Assembly (NCBI RefSeq): GCF_900021175.1
Contig: NZ_FCOP01000004.1
Coordinates: forward strand, 1-64,000
Length of the DNA: 64,000 bases
From: Pseudenterobacter timonensis
GTDB taxonomy: Bacteria; Pseudomonadota; Gammaproteobacteria; Enterobacterales; Enterobacteriaceae
Direction: 5' to 3'
Part shown: positions 44,056-53,331 of the stretch, in pieces
Layout of the letters: every line of letters starts with the position of its first letter
How positions within the stretch are numbered: position 1 is the first letter of the stretch
The notes under the pieces: generated by a model
The model's input: only the letters and a program-made list of their open reading frames with translations
Told to the model about the DNA's origin: nothing
Database searches by the model: none
Made by a program: the position numbers and the translations under genes

Positions 44056-44792
44056 GTATTCTCGTCACCCGCCCTTCTCCTTCGGGAGAGCAATTAGTGA
44101 GCCGTCTGCGCGCACTCGGGCAGGTGGCCTGGCACTTTCCGCTGATTGAGTTCTCCCCCGGCCGGGAACTTCCCGCGCTCACCGACGCGCTCGTCGCCCT
44201 CCGGGAGGGCGATCTGCTTTTCGCCCTCTCGCAGCATGCGGTGACCTTTGCCCATGCCCGATTGCAGCAGGCGGGTCGCCTGTGGCCCACCGCGCCGCGC
44301 TATTTTGCCATCGGGCGTACCACCGCGCTGGCACTGCATACCGCCAGCGGAATTGACGTTCGCTATCCAACGGATCGGGAAATTAGCGAAGTATTGCTAC
44401 AATTACCTGAATTACAAACTATTGCGGGAAAACGCGCGCTAATACTGCGCGGCAACGGCGGACGCGAACTGCTGGGCGAGACGTTAACCCGGCGCGGCGC
44501 CGACGTCACTTTTCTGGAATGCTACCAGCGCTGCGCGAAACATTACGATGGTGCGCAAGAGGCGATGCGCTGGCAGGCGCGTGGCGTCAATACCCTGGTG
44601 GTCACCAGCGGCGAAATGCTGCAGCAGCTCTGGACGCTGGTACCGCTTTGGTATCGTGAAAACTGGTTACTCCGCTGTCGGCTGTTGGTCGTCAGCGAGC
44701 GTCTGGCGAACCTCGCCCGGGAGATGGGCTGGAATGATATTCGGATCGCTGATAACGCTGACAACGATGCGCTGCTGCGCGCATTACAATAA
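44052..44792 (+). CDS. hemD: uroporphyrinogen-III synthase
   Basis: Cyclises hydroxymethylbilane with inversion of ring D. The 246-residue product has the weakly conserved two-lobe fold, including VTRP near the N-terminus, [21 protein letters not shown] and [13 protein letters not shown]. It starts at an ATGA overlap with hemC and leads into hemX after 20 nt. Confidence 0.95.
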   Translation: MSILVTRPSPSGEQLVSRLRALGQVAWHFPLIEFSPGRELPALTDALVALREGDLLFALSQHAVTFAHARLQQAGRLWPTAPRYFAIGRTTALALHTASGIDVRYPTDREISEVLLQLPELQTIAGKRALILRGNGGRELLGETLTRRGADVTFLECYQRCAKHYDGAQEAMRWQARGVNTLVVTSGEMLQQLWTLVPLWYRENWLLRCRLLVVSERLANLAREMGWNDIRIADNADNDALLRALQ

Positions 44793-44812
44793 CTCTCAAA
44801 TGGGAAGCCATA

Positions 44813-45988
44813 ATGACGGAACAAGAAAAATCCTCCGCCGTGGTTGATGAAACCAGGGAGACTGTGGAGACCCCGCCCCAGTCAGAGACGATCGAGACGA
44901 CGGCTGAAAAAAAGCAGGGCAGTAATAAAACCAGCCTGGCCCTGAGCGCGGTTGCTATCGCCATTGCGCTGGCGGCAGGCGTTGGCCTGTATGGTCTGGT
45001 GAAAAAGCAGGCCGTAAACCAGTCCGAAACCAGCGATGCGCTGGTCACGCAAATCAGCGCCCTGCAAAAAGCCCAGCAAACGCAAAAAACTGAACTGGAA
45101 GCGGTGATTAAACAGCAGTCCACCGTCCTTGCCGACGCCGCCAGCAGGCAGGAGCAGCTGACGAAGCAGCTGGACGATCTCCAGCAAAAAGTCGCGACTA
45201 TCTCCGGCACCGACGCCAAAACCTGGCTGCTCTCCCAGGCCGACTTCCTGGTGAAGCTGGCCGGACGTAAGCTCTGGAGCGATCAGGATGTCACGACCGC
45301 CGCCGCGCTCCTCAAGAGCGCCGACGCCAGCCTGGCGGACATGAACGACCCCAGCCTGATTAATGCGCGTCGCGCCATTACCGCAGATATCGCCAGCCTG
45401 GCGGCCGTCTCCCAGATCGACTACGACGGCATTATCCTCAAGGTGAACCAGCTGTCGAACCAGATCGACAACCTGCGTCTGGCGGATAATAACGATGACG
45501 ATTCCCCGATGGATGATGACGGCGGCGAACTCTCCAGCTCCATCAGCGAGTGGCGCATCAACCTGCAAAAAAGCTGGCAGAACTTTATGGACAGCTTTAT
45601 CACTATTCGCCGCCGCGACGAAACCGCCGTTCCACTGCTGGCCCCGAACCAGGATATCTACCTGCGCGAGAACATCCGTTCCCGTCTGCTGGTAGCCGCC
45701 CAGGCCGTGCCACGCCATCAGGAAGAGACCTACAAGCAGGCGCTGGACAACGTATCGACATGGGTACGCGCCTACTACGATACCAGCGACGCCAGCACCA
45801 CCGCTTTCCTGGATGAGGTAGATAAGCTGAGCCAGCAGAACATCGCCATGAACGTACCGGACAAGCTGGAAAGCCAGCCCGTACTGGAGAAGCTGATGCA
45901 GACGCGCGTGCGTAACCTGCTGGCGCAGCCCGGCGTACCGGCAGCACCGACGGCAGCCGCCCCTGACAGCGCGCCGCAAGGAGAGTAA
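44813..45988 (+). CDS. hemX: HemX, uroporphyrinogen-III C-methyltransferase-like membrane protein
   Basis: Inner-membrane protein of the hem operon; despite older names it lacks a SAM methyltransferase fold. The 391-residue product has a charged cytoplasmic N-terminus (1-40), one membrane helix (about 42-63: [20 protein letters not shown]), a coiled coil (about 75-130) and a large periplasmic domain. The Ala/Pro-rich tail is poorly conserved. Role uncertain. Confidence 0.95.
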   Translation: MTEQEKSSAVVDETRETVETPPQSETIETTAEKKQGSNKTSLALSAVAIAIALAAGVGLYGLVKKQAVNQSETSDALVTQISALQKAQQTQKTELEAVIKQQSTVLADAASRQEQLTKQLDDLQQKVATISGTDAKTWLLSQADFLVKLAGRKLWSDQDVTTAAALLKSADASLADMNDPSLINARRAITADIASLAAVSQIDYDGIILKVNQLSNQIDNLRLADNNDDDSPMDDDGGELSSSISEWRINLQKSWQNFMDSFITIRRRDETAVPLLAPNQDIYLRENIRSRLLVAAQAVPRHQEETYKQALDNVSTWVRAYYDTSDASTTAFLDEVDKLSQQNIAMNVPDKLESQPVLEKLMQTRVRNLLAQPGVPAAPTAAAPDSAPQGE

Positions 45989-45990
45989 TC

Positions 45991-47184
45991 ATGCTAAAAG
46001 TTCTGTTACTCTTCTTACTGCTGATCGCCGGGATCGTGCTTGGCCCAATGCTGGCCGGACATCAGGGTTACGTGCTGATCCAGACCGATAACTACAATAT
46101 CGAAACCAGCGTCACGGGCCTGGCGATCGTCTTGATCCTCACTATGGTGGTGCTCTTTGCGATCGAGTGGATCCTGCGGCGCATCTTCCGCACCGGGGCG
46201 CATACCCGCGGCTGGTTCCTCGGTCGCAAGCGTCGTCGCGCCCGTAAACAGACCGAACAGGCACTGCTGAAGCTGGCCGAAGGGGATTATCAGCAGGTTG
46301 AAAAGCTGATGTCGAAAAACGCCGATCATGCCGAGCAGCCGGTGGTGAACTATCTGCTGGCGGCGGAAGCGGCGCAGCAGCGTGGCGATGAGGCGCGCGC
46401 CAACCAGCATCTGGAGCGCGCCGCCGAACTGGCTAACGACGATCAGATCCCGGTTGAAATTACCCGGGTTCGTCTGCAGCTGGCGCGTAATGAAAACCAC
46501 GCGGCCCGCCACGGCGTTGACCGGCTGCTGGAGGTCACTCCCCGCCATCCTGAAGTGCTGCGCCTCGCCGAGCAAGCTTATATCCGTACCGGCGCGTGGA
46601 GCTCCCTGCTGGATATCATCCCATCAATGGCAAAAGCCAACGTGGGCGATGAGGAGCACCGGGAAGCGTTGCAGCGCCAGGCCTGGATTGGTCTGATGGA
46701 GCAGGCGCGCGCCGATCGCGGCAGCGACGGTCTGAAAGAGTGGTGGAAAAACCAGCCGCGTAAAACGCGTCAGCAGGTTCCGCTGCAGGTGGCCATGGCG
46801 GAACATCTTATTGAATGTGACGATCATGACACCGCCCAGGAGATCATTCTCGACGGCCTGAAGCGCCAGTATGACGATCGTCTGGTGATGGTGATCCCGC
46901 GTCTGAAAACCAACAACCCGGAACAGATCGAGAAGATGCTGCGCCAGCAGATTAAGAACGTGGGCGACCGCCCTCTGCTGTGGAGCACGCTGGGGCAGTC
47001 GCTAATGAAGCATGGCGAGTGGCAGGAGGCGAGCCTGGCTTTCCGCGCCGCGCTGAAACAGCGCCCGGATGCGTTTGATTATGCGTGGCTGGCGGACGTT
47101 CTCGACCGGCTGCATCAGCCGGAAGAGGCTGCGACCATGCGTCGCGACGGCCTGCTGCTGACCCTGCAAAATAACGGCAGTTAA
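45991..47184 (+). CDS. hemY: HemY, TPR-containing membrane protein
   Basis: Inner-membrane protein with two N-terminal helices (about 3-22 and 42-62) and a cytoplasmic TPR-rich helical domain (about 80-390). It is unrelated to the Bacillus protoporphyrinogen oxidase of the same name. The 397-residue product matches E. coli. It follows hemX by 2 nt and is the last gene before a strong terminator. Confidence 0.96.
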   Translation: MLKVLLLFLLLIAGIVLGPMLAGHQGYVLIQTDNYNIETSVTGLAIVLILTMVVLFAIEWILRRIFRTGAHTRGWFLGRKRRRARKQTEQALLKLAEGDYQQVEKLMSKNADHAEQPVVNYLLAAEAAQQRGDEARANQHLERAAELANDDQIPVEITRVRLQLARNENHAARHGVDRLLEVTPRHPEVLRLAEQAYIRTGAWSSLLDIIPSMAKANVGDEEHREALQRQAWIGLMEQARADRGSDGLKEWWKNQPRKTRQQVPLQVAMAEHLIECDDHDTAQEIILDGLKRQYDDRLVMVIPRLKTNNPEQIEKMLRQQIKNVGDRPLLWSTLGQSLMKHGEWQEASLAFRAALKQRPDAFDYAWLADVLDRLHQPEEAATMRRDGLLLTLQNNGS

Positions 47185-47190
47185 AATACC

Positions 47191-47217
47191 AGGAGGCCAA
47201 CCGGCCTCCTTTTTTTA
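47191..47217 (+). terminator. intrinsic terminator of hemCDXY
   Basis: 8-bp stem AGGAGGCC/GGCCTCCT (47191-47198 and 47203-47210) with a 4-nt loop and a run of seven T. It lies just after the hemY stop. Confidence 0.93.
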
Positions 47218-47350
47218 TTCTCTTACCCCTGCTACATTCTTCTCACGTCAACGAGACTTTAGCTGCCAATGTAACGAACTCCTTTCATTAACTTTTTTCG
47301 TACACGTGCTTTCGCGCGTGGAATAAACCGTTTTTGAAAGGATCGTCTTC

Positions 47351-48562
47351 ATGAATACTCTTCTGTACGCGCTTTTTGGAGCGCTGCGACACCATCGCTG
47401 GCTCCGCTGGCTTAGCTGCGCCTTCATTTTTACCTCCCTGGGCAATGGATTAACGCAGGTCGTCATCCTCGGCCTGTTGTTGGACTGGAATACGCCCGGC
47501 TCGCTCCTGACCCTTGCCTGGCTTTTTGCCACCCTCCCCGGCTTTGCAGGTAGCCTGTTGGGTGAAAAGCTTTGCCAGCGATTTTCGCCCTTTGCGGTGC
47601 TAATCGTGGCTGAAATGGCAGGCCTTCTCGCCCTGCTTTTTCCCCTCGCAGCGCTTCATTTCCACAGCGTCAGCGCGCTGTTGATGGTGCAAACCATGGA
47701 AGCCCTGCTGGGGGGAATGAGCTGGCCAGCGCTCACGCTGTTGTTCAAGCGTGGGTTAACGCAGGCGGAACTTCCCGCCGCCACGTGCCTTGAAAATATT
47801 ATTTTTGCGTCGCAGGTACTCCTGGGAACAGGCGTGGGAGTGATGTTATATCAAGAGGTCTCGCCAAAAGTCTTGCTGGCGTTCGATGCCGCTAGTTTTG
47901 CTGGTTCCCTGCTGATGTTACGCCTGGCAGGTGGGGCTTTTGCCGCTCCGCACGGGAACGCTTTTGCAGAGAGTACGCCTCCACCCGCGCTCCGCTGGCG
48001 CACGCTTAAGCCAGCGCAGAAACGGGCCCTGCTGATGTTGCCTGCCCTGGCGGCGGTGGGGGCGCCTGCCATGTCACTTCTCCCCGCTCTTGCCCAGCAG
48101 ATATCGCCTTCGGATGCCACCGGGCTGGCGCTCCCCTTACTTTTTGCGCGAAGTATGGGGCAGCTATGCGGCCCGCTGCTGCTGAAGAAAGAACAGCTTC
48201 CCCGTTACGCCAGTCAAAACAGGCTCCTGTTGTCCTGCCTGAGCATATTTCTTCTTGCCTACGGCGTCGTGCCGTTTTTAACCGGATTGCAAACGCTCGC
48301 GTCAGGAATGATTTTTATCGCCCACGTGGCGTCGAATATCGTTTTTGCGGTGGGGACATTTGGGATATTGCACCATTTCCAGACGGCGTCGATAGCCGAG
48401 GCCAGTGGTAAAGCCTGGCGATGGCAGACGGTAAGTGGCGCGTGCTTTACCTGCATCACAGCGCTGGTTTCCGCCAGACTTGGCGCAACAGGGGCGTTTT
48501 ATACCGTTTCAGGTTGCGCGCTCGTACTGGTAGCCATTCTTGCGCTCCGCTATCAGAAATAA
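47351..48562 (+). CDS. MFS transporter, substrate unknown
   Basis: A 403-residue hydrophobic protein with about 12 predicted helices split by a central cytoplasmic loop near residues 195-222, the usual MFS layout; the exact family was not recognised. AAGGAT lies 7 nt before the ATG. It is alone between the hemCDXY terminator and glmZ, with its own 133-bp upstream region in which I could not name a promoter. E. coli K-12 has no gene at this place. Its stop lies 5 bp from the 3' end of glmZ. Probably an acquired or lineage-specific efflux or uptake gene. Confidence 0.85.
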   Translation: MNTLLYALFGALRHHRWLRWLSCAFIFTSLGNGLTQVVILGLLLDWNTPGSLLTLAWLFATLPGFAGSLLGEKLCQRFSPFAVLIVAEMAGLLALLFPLAALHFHSVSALLMVQTMEALLGGMSWPALTLLFKRGLTQAELPAATCLENIIFASQVLLGTGVGVMLYQEVSPKVLLAFDAASFAGSLLMLRLAGGAFAAPHGNAFAESTPPPALRWRTLKPAQKRALLMLPALAAVGAPAMSLLPALAQQISPSDATGLALPLLFARSMGQLCGPLLLKKEQLPRYASQNRLLLSCLSIFLLAYGVVPFLTGLQTLASGMIFIAHVASNIVFAVGTFGILHHFQTASIAEASGKAWRWQTVSGACFTCITALVSARLGATGAFYTVSGCALVLVAILALRYQK

Positions 48563-48566
48563 CCAT

Positions 48567-48768
48567 AAAAAAACGCCTGCTATAAAAGCAGGCGTTAAAC
48601 AGGTCTGTTTGACAACATAGTGGTGCTTCACTCAACGTTATGCCCATGGTGTTTGATGAGGCCGAAGCGACATCTGTCTGTGGACGATAAGCACCGTAAA
48701 TTGGCTCTGCGTCATTCCGGGGTATATGAGGCACGAAGGCGAACATAAAAAGTGGAATGAGCATCTAC
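48567..48768 (-). ncRNA. glmZ: GlmZ small RNA
   Basis: The minus strand from 48768 closely matches E. coli GlmZ: 5' GTAGATGCTCATTCC, then TTATGTTCGCCTT, GGAATGACGCAGAGCC, AACGTTGAGTGAAGCACC and the terminal hairpin AACGCCTGC/GCAGGCGTT with seven T. Length is about 202 nt (E. coli 207). Hfq-bound GlmZ base-pairs with and activates glmS mRNA; RapZ targets it for RNase E cleavage unless glucosamine-6-phosphate is scarce. The adjacent hemY side is as in E. coli except for the MFS gene. A 102-codon ORF across it is spurious. Confidence 0.94.
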
Positions 48769-48779
48769 ACGTATATTAT

Positions 48780-48795
48780 TGCATGTAACGTGCCA
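48780..48795 (-). promoter_or_regulatory. sigma-54 promoter of glmZ
   Basis: The minus strand TGGCAC-GTTAC-ATGCA has the invariant GG (48793-48794) and GC (48781-48782) exactly 10 nt apart. It predicts initiation about 12 nt downstream, at 48768-48769, which is the GlmZ 5' end. A TAATAT-like hexamer at about 48773-48779 could serve an overlapping sigma-70 promoter, as in E. coli. Confidence 0.85.
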
Positions 48796-48831
48796 ACGTT
48801 ACAGGCAAAACTTTTACATTGAGCAACATTT

Positions 48832-48869
48832 TAAGATAAAAGGCGTTTTTAGCCTTAAGTTTTATCTTA
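48832..48869. repeat. inverted repeat in the glmZ upstream region
   Basis: Arms TAAGATAAAA (48832-48841) and TTTTATCTTA (48860-48869), extended inside by GGC/GCC, form a 10+3 bp palindrome between the sigma-54 promoter and the GlrR site. AT-rich DNA here could bind IHF or form a cruciform. Function unknown. Confidence 0.6.
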
Positions 48870-48904
48870 CGCGTGGGCGACACGCAGCACCGCAGGCCGT
48901 AAAG

Positions 48905-48922
48905 TGTCGTTATATAGCGACA
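48905..48922. promoter_or_regulatory. GlrR binding site upstream of glmZ
   Basis: TGTCGTTATATAGCGACA fits TGTC-N10-GACA, the GlrR (YfhA) operator, centred about 145 bp upstream of the glmZ start. This is a normal distance for a sigma-54 activator. A poorer match (48865-48882, only the GACA half intact) lies 40 bp closer to the promoter. Confidence 0.78.
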
Positions 48923-49038
48923 TCAAATTCAAAAAAGCAGAATTATTCTTTTATTTTTAATGAGTTAAATGTCGTTAATACGAGACAGGATTGAACAGCG
49001 CTGTCGGGGGATTGAGACAAATACATAAATCGCAGAAA

Positions 49039-49064
49039 ACAAAAAACCCCGCCGAAGCGGGGTT
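49039..49064 (-). terminator. terminator of the tRNA operon
   Basis: 8-bp stem AACCCCGC/GCGGGGTT (49045-49052 and 49057-49064) with a TTCG tetraloop, followed on the minus strand by a run of T. It begins 7 bp after the CCA end of the proline tRNA. Confidence 0.93.
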
Positions 49065-49070
49065 CAAAAT

Positions 49071-49147
49071 TGGTCGGCGAGAGAGGATTCGAACCTCCGA
49101 CCCACTGGTCCCAAACCAGTTGCGCTACCAAGCTGCGCTACTCGCCG
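49071..49147 (-). tRNA. proM: tRNA-Pro (anticodon TGG)
   Basis: 77-nt cloverleaf beginning CGGCGAGTAGCGCAGCTTGG with anticodon loop TTTGGGA and encoded CCA. It is essentially identical to E. coli proM and last in the operon. Reads CCN proline codons. Confidence 0.98.
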
Positions 49148-49189
49148 ATGTACTGCTTTTTGAATTTTTAGTTCAATACCTTAAAGTCG

Positions 49190-49276
49190 TGGTGCGAGGG
49201 GGGGGACTTGAACCCCCACGTCCGTAAGAACACTAACACCTGAAGCTAGCGCGTCTACCAATTCCGCCACCTTCGC
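49190..49276 (-). tRNA. leuT: tRNA-Leu (anticodon CAG)
   Basis: 87-nt class II tRNA with long variable arm, beginning GCGAAGGTGGCGGAATTGGT, anticodon CAG and encoded CCA. It matches E. coli leuT and sits third in the argX-hisR-leuT-proM operon. Confidence 0.98.
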
Positions 49277-49296
49277 ATTTCACAACTTTTTAATAA

Positions 49297-49372
49297 TGGG
49301 GTGGCTAATGGGATTCGAACCCACGACAACTGGAATCACAATCCAGGGCTCTACCAACTGAGCTATAGCCAC
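49297..49372 (-). tRNA. hisR: tRNA-His (anticodon GTG)
   Basis: 76-nt tRNA beginning GTGGCTATAGCTCAGTTGGT with anticodon GTG, acceptor ending CACCCCA region and encoded CCA. The single histidine tRNA of enterobacteria. Second gene of the operon. Confidence 0.98.
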
Positions 49373-49438
49373 CACTACTTTATTCTTTCACGCGGTATGT
49401 ACTTTACAGACCACCGCAGCTCAAGCGCCGGGACAAAA

Positions 49439-49515
<77 letters not shown>

Positions 49516-49536
49516 TTAGCGCCGTTGCGGGGCTGG

Positions 49537-49565
49537 ATATTACGGACCTCCAGCCTCGCTGTCTA
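49537..49565 (-). promoter_or_regulatory. promoter of argX-hisR-leuT-proM
   Basis: Minus-strand -35 TAGACA (49560-49565) and -10 TAATAT (49537-49542) with a 17-bp spacer, followed by a GC-rich discriminator (CCAGCCCCGC) typical of stringently controlled stable RNA. It is preceded by the A/T-rich tract 49566-49583 that could act as an UP element. Confidence 0.8.
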
Positions 49566-49574
49566 GTGCTTTTT

Positions 49575-49611
49575 TAAAATAAATGCGCGTTTGGTTACGC
49601 TTTGCGCATTT
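49575..49611 (-). terminator. probable terminator of yifK
   Basis: 8-bp stem AAATGCGC/GCGCATTT (49581-49588 and 49604-49611) with a 15-nt loop, then ATTTATTTTAA on the minus strand. It lies 7 bp after the yifK stop and directly abuts the tRNA promoter. The long loop makes it a moderate terminator. Confidence 0.6.
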
Positions 49612-49617
49612 CGCCGC

Positions 49618-51003
49618 TTATTCCCCCACTCTTTGGCTCTCGCCACGGCGGCCAAGTCCAAAAAGTTTGTACCCCACGCTTACCGCGGCCATAAAGATAG
49701 CCCCGACAAACAGCGACATGCGGGTATCCTCATTAAAGTACATCCCGATTAAAACGCAAATCAGGAACGCCATCGTCAGATAATTGGACCAGGGGAACAA
49801 AATCGAGCGGAACGGATGGCTGGCGATCGCTTTTCTGTGGGCATGGCGAAAACGCAGCTGGCTTATCAATATGACAAACCACGGCACCATACCCGGCAGA
49901 ACGCTGGCGCTGTAGACATAAACAAACACGCGCTGTGGATTGGGGATAATGTAGTTCAGGCAGGAGCCCACCAGCAGGATAATAATCGACACCGCCACGC
50001 CCGCCACCGGCACGCCCGCGCGGGAGACCTTACCCATCACCGCCGGAAGCTGGCGGTTCTTCGCCAGCGCATAGAGCATACGTCCGCAGCTGTACATGCC
50101 GCTGTTACAGCCCGACAGCGCCGCCGTCAGCACCACAAAGTTAATGATCCCCGCCGCCGCGGTAATGCCAATTTTCGCAAAAGTGAGGACAAACGGGCTG
50201 CCGGTGGTACCGATCTGGTTCCACGGGAAGATGGTCACAATAACGAAAATCGCGCCCACGTAGAAAATCAGGATACGCCATAGCACCTTACCCACCGCGC
50301 TGCGCAGGGTAACCTGCGGATTCTTCGCTTCACCAGCAGTAATGCCGATCAGCTCCACCCCCTGATAGGAGGCGACTACAATACAGAGCGCGGTGAGGAA
50401 TCCCTTCCAGCCGCCGGCGAAGAAGCCGCCGTGCCCGGTCAGATTGCCAAAACCAATCGGCTGCCCGCCATTGCCAAAGCCGAAGAAAATGACCCCCAGA
50501 CCAACCACAATCATCACGATAATGGTGGTCACTTTGATCATGGCGAACCAGAACTCAATTTCACCGTAAAGCCGTACGGCGGCCAGGTTAGCCAGCGCCA
50601 CCAGTCCGACGGCGATAAGCGCCGGTATCCACTGGGCCATCTCAGGGAACCAGAACTGAACGTAGACCCCTATCGCGGTGATTTCTGATATCCCGACCGC
50701 CATCCACATGAACCAGTAGGACCAGGCGGTGAGATAGCCGAAGAAGGGGCTCATATAGCGGTGCGCGTAGACGGCGAAGGAGCCGGTTACCGGCTCCAGA
50801 AAGAGCATTTCGCCCATAGAGCGCATGATAAAAAAGACAAATAGTCCGGCGACAATATAGGCCAGCAGAACGGAGGGTCCCGCCCACTTCAGCGTGCTGG
50901 CGGAGCCCATAAACAGGCCAACGCCGATGGTTCCCCCCAGGGCGATCAATTCAATATGTCGAGCTTCCAGCCCACGCTGTAGCTCCGGTTTCTTCTCTGC
51001 CAT
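49618..51003 (-). CDS. yifK: amino acid permease YifK (threonine/serine transporter, ThrP)
   Basis: APC-family amino acid/proton symporter with 12 helices; the E. coli homologue has been assigned threonine and serine uptake. The 461-residue product starts [29 protein letters not shown], with GAGGAAC just upstream. An in-frame start at 51123 would add 40 residues with no family match. The 219-bp gap to wecG contains its promoter region and the wec operon terminator; I saw no definite regulatory site. Confidence 0.95.
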   Translation of the reverse strand: MAEKKPELQRGLEARHIELIALGGTIGVGLFMGSASTLKWAGPSVLLAYIVAGLFVFFIMRSMGEMLFLEPVTGSFAVYAHRYMSPFFGYLTAWSYWFMWMAVGISEITAIGVYVQFWFPEMAQWIPALIAVGLVALANLAAVRLYGEIEFWFAMIKVTTIIVMIVVGLGVIFFGFGNGGQPIGFGNLTGHGGFFAGGWKGFLTALCIVVASYQGVELIGITAGEAKNPQVTLRSAVGKVLWRILIFYVGAIFVIVTIFPWNQIGTTGSPFVLTFAKIGITAAAGIINFVVLTAALSGCNSGMYSCGRMLYALAKNRQLPAVMGKVSRAGVPVAGVAVSIIILLVGSCLNYIIPNPQRVFVYVYSASVLPGMVPWFVILISQLRFRHAHRKAIASHPFRSILFPWSNYLTMAFLICVLIGMYFNEDTRMSLFVGAIFMAAVSVGYKLFGLGRRGESQRVGE

Positions 51004-51180
51004 AGTTCCTCTGTTGCGTGCTGCTTTCCGGCCAGGCCGGTTATTGTTATGCATAACGATATGCGCTCTGGCAGGCCATGCGGCGCGCCATAAGTGAGCG
51101 AATGGTTTCTTAAAATGTGTCAAATGGCAAACGATGCATTAAAAAAATGATCGCAATGGATAAAAATGCAGCAGTTTTAC

Positions 51181-51215
51181 AGGGAAAGGGCAGCGCGATC
51201 GGCATATCGCGCTGC
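51181..51215 (-). terminator. probable terminator of the wec (ECA) operon
   Basis: Perfect 10-bp stem GCAGCGCGAT/ATCGCGCTGC (51190-51199 and 51206-51215) with a 6-nt loop, 7 bp after the wecG stop. The downstream tract is CCTTTCCC rather than a pure T-run, so efficiency is uncertain. Confidence 0.6.
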
Positions 51216-51222
51216 GTAACGA

Positions 51223-51963
51223 TCAGAGTCGGCCGGTATAGTGCCAGGCCAGGTAGCGCAGGAGTTTAATCTGGCGGGTGATGCGGCTCGGCTGGGATAA
51301 CAGCCGATAAAGCCACTCCAGCCCCAGGTTTTGCCACACCTTCGGCGCACGCTTAACGTGGCCGGTAAAGACGTCATAGGTACCGCCGACGCCCATATAG
51401 AGCGCGTCGGGGCAGACCTGCCGGCAGTCGCGCATCAGGATCTCCTGGCGCGGCGAGCCCATGGCGACGGTGACAATTTTCGCCCCGCTATCGCGAACCC
51501 GCTCAAACAGCGCCTGGCGATCCTCGGGCCTGAAATAGCCATCCTGGCTCCCCACCAGGTTGACGTTCCACTGGGTGCGCAGCTTCTGCTCCGTCTGGGC
51601 GAGCACATCCGGCTTGCCGCCAATCAGGAAAACGGGCGTGCCATCCTCTCCGGCGCGTTCCATAAGCGCCTCCCACAGATCGGCGCCCGCCACGCGGGAG
51701 ACCTGCGCCTGCGGATATTTTTTACGGATGGAGCGCACCACGCTGATGCCGTCGGCATATTTAAACTCGGCGGCCTCTATCAGGCTTCTCACTTCAGCGT
51801 TATTTTCTACCGCCAGCATTTTTTCGGCATTAATCGCCACCAGCGTGCCCGATTTCATACTGCCGCCGTCCCAAAGATAATCCAGCGCATGCTGCATATC
51901 ACGCCAGCCGATCAGCTTCAGCCCGCGTAACGCGTAGACCGGCGCAGAAGTCGTTTCACTCAT
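51223..51963 (-). CDS. wecG: UDP-N-acetyl-D-mannosaminuronic acid transferase
   Basis: GT26 (WecG/TagA/CpsF) glycosyltransferase that adds ManNAcA to GlcNAc-PP-undecaprenol, making lipid II of ECA at the inner face of the membrane. The 246-residue product has conserved [17 protein letters not shown] and [16 protein letters not shown]. Last gene of the ECA operon. Confidence 0.96.
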   Translation of the reverse strand: MSETTSAPVYALRGLKLIGWRDMQHALDYLWDGGSMKSGTLVAINAEKMLAVENNAEVRSLIEAAEFKYADGISVVRSIRKKYPQAQVSRVAGADLWEALMERAGEDGTPVFLIGGKPDVLAQTEQKLRTQWNVNLVGSQDGYFRPEDRQALFERVRDSGAKIVTVAMGSPRQEILMRDCRQVCPDALYMGVGGTYDVFTGHVKRAPKVWQNLGLEWLYRLLSQPSRITRQIKLLRYLAWHYTGRL

Positions 51964-51975
51964 TCTTGTCCCTAT

Positions 51976-53331
51976 TTACACTTGCGACAGCGTTCTGGCA
52001 GCGGCCTGAGGCTGGCGTTTATGCACCAGTCCCGCGCTATCAAACAGCCAGTACAGCAGTTTTGCCAGCACCACGCAGGCGCCAAATACCACCATAAAAA
52101 ACACCACGCGGGAGACGAATGAATCCAGCCCCTCGCGCGCCAGCACGATCATATTGAAGATGGCACCGAAACAGAAACTGTGCAAAATCGCTGACTTATA
52201 GCAGTTAGTCTCTTCATTGCCCCGCACGTAGAGCCAGTCGAACCATTTGATGATCAGCCCGACCACCAGCGCCCCCGGCAGAATAAACCAGACGCCGCCC
52301 ATTACCACCAGCGAGCCGAGCAGCGTCGGGGAGATCGCCAGCCCCGAGTGGTTGTTAAGCACTTCCCAGGTAAAGTAGTTCGCGGTATTCAGCACCACGC
52401 CCGGTCGGTCCGGCCACAGCCAGGTCGGGATAAAGACGTAAAAATCACGCACGATGGGCGCCAGCCCCTGAAACTCGATTTTGTCGTAGTTTTGCAGCAG
52501 CAGCGCCAGGTTCTCCCACGGCGAGAAGGTATCGCGCGTGAGATAGAGGAAGGTGTAAAACGCCTCATCGCCGCTCACGTTCAGTCCGTAGCGTTTGAGC
52601 GCCAGCCAGAACATGCCGACGATGCCGAAGACCCCAGCCGCCGCCAGCATCCACAGCGAGATCCAGCCGCGAATGATGCCAATAAAGAGGAAGATGGCGA
52701 AGGCGATGATAATGTTGGCGCGGGTGCCGCCAACGATCATATAGGTCAGCAGGCCGAAAGCGACGGTACTCACCAGGAAGAAAAGCCACGCCTTGCTGTC
52801 CTGGCGCAGGAAATAGACCACCAGCATCGCCGGAATGAAGAAGTAGAAGAAGCGCTTAAGGGCAACACCGGAGACTTCCGCCGAGAATATCTGGCTGTAA
52901 GAGTGCAGCTTAAACAGCAGGAAGCCGTTGTGCATAAAGAAGATGCCCACGCTCACCAGCGCGATAGCCGTCAGCATCACCCAGGTGAGATGTGTCTCCA
53001 CCCGGTTCATGGTAAAGAGCGCGCGGCGCGGTGCGGCGCCGCCAGCCGGACGCAGCCGTGTTTTGTAGGTCACGTAGTAGACGGCATAGAAACAGGCCGC
53101 CGAGAGCAGCGCCTGCATCAGGATCTCCGGCGGCGCGACGCTGACATCAAAGCGAAAGACCAGAATACTGGTCAGCGGAAAGCCGAAGAAGAACGTCAGC
53201 AAGAACAGCAGCGAGAAAAAGACGTTGAAGTTAAAACGCACCCGGCGGAACTCAAACCAGGTGAGCGTAGCGATAAAGAGCGTGCTGAGAAGCCAAATCA
53301 CCAGCAGGCCGCTAAATTGTAACGGGCTCAT
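51976..53331 (-). CDS. wzyE: ECA polymerase WzyE
   Basis: Polytopic inner-membrane polymerase that joins ECA trisaccharide repeats at the periplasmic face. The 451-residue product has about 11 hydrophobic helices and a large periplasmic loop near 290-360 ([17 protein letters not shown] region). It overlaps wecF by 4 bp (ATGA) and lies 12 nt before wecG. Confidence 0.95.
   Translation of the reverse strand: MSPLQFSGLLVIWLLSTLFIATLTWFEFRRVRFNFNVFFSLLFLLTFFFGFPLTSILVFRFDVSVAPPEILMQALLSAACFYAVYYVTYKTRLRPAGGAAPRRALFTMNRVETHLTWVMLTAIALVSVGIFFMHNGFLLFKLHSYSQIFSAEVSGVALKRFFYFFIPAMLVVYFLRQDSKAWLFFLVSTVAFGLLTYMIVGGTRANIIIAFAIFLFIGIIRGWISLWMLAAAGVFGIVGMFWLALKRYGLNVSGDEAFYTFLYLTRDTFSPWENLALLLQNYDKIEFQGLAPIVRDFYVFIPTWLWPDRPGVVLNTANYFTWEVLNNHSGLAISPTLLGSLVVMGGVWFILPGALVVGLIIKWFDWLYVRGNEETNCYKSAILHSFCFGAIFNMIVLAREGLDSFVSRVVFFMVVFGACVVLAKLLYWLFDSAGLVHKRQPQAAARTLSQV

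Noticed and set aside
48456-48764. A 102-codon minus-strand ORF
   Set aside because: It is internal to the GlmZ sRNA and the antisense of the MFS gene; the DNA is explained by GlmZ and its terminator.
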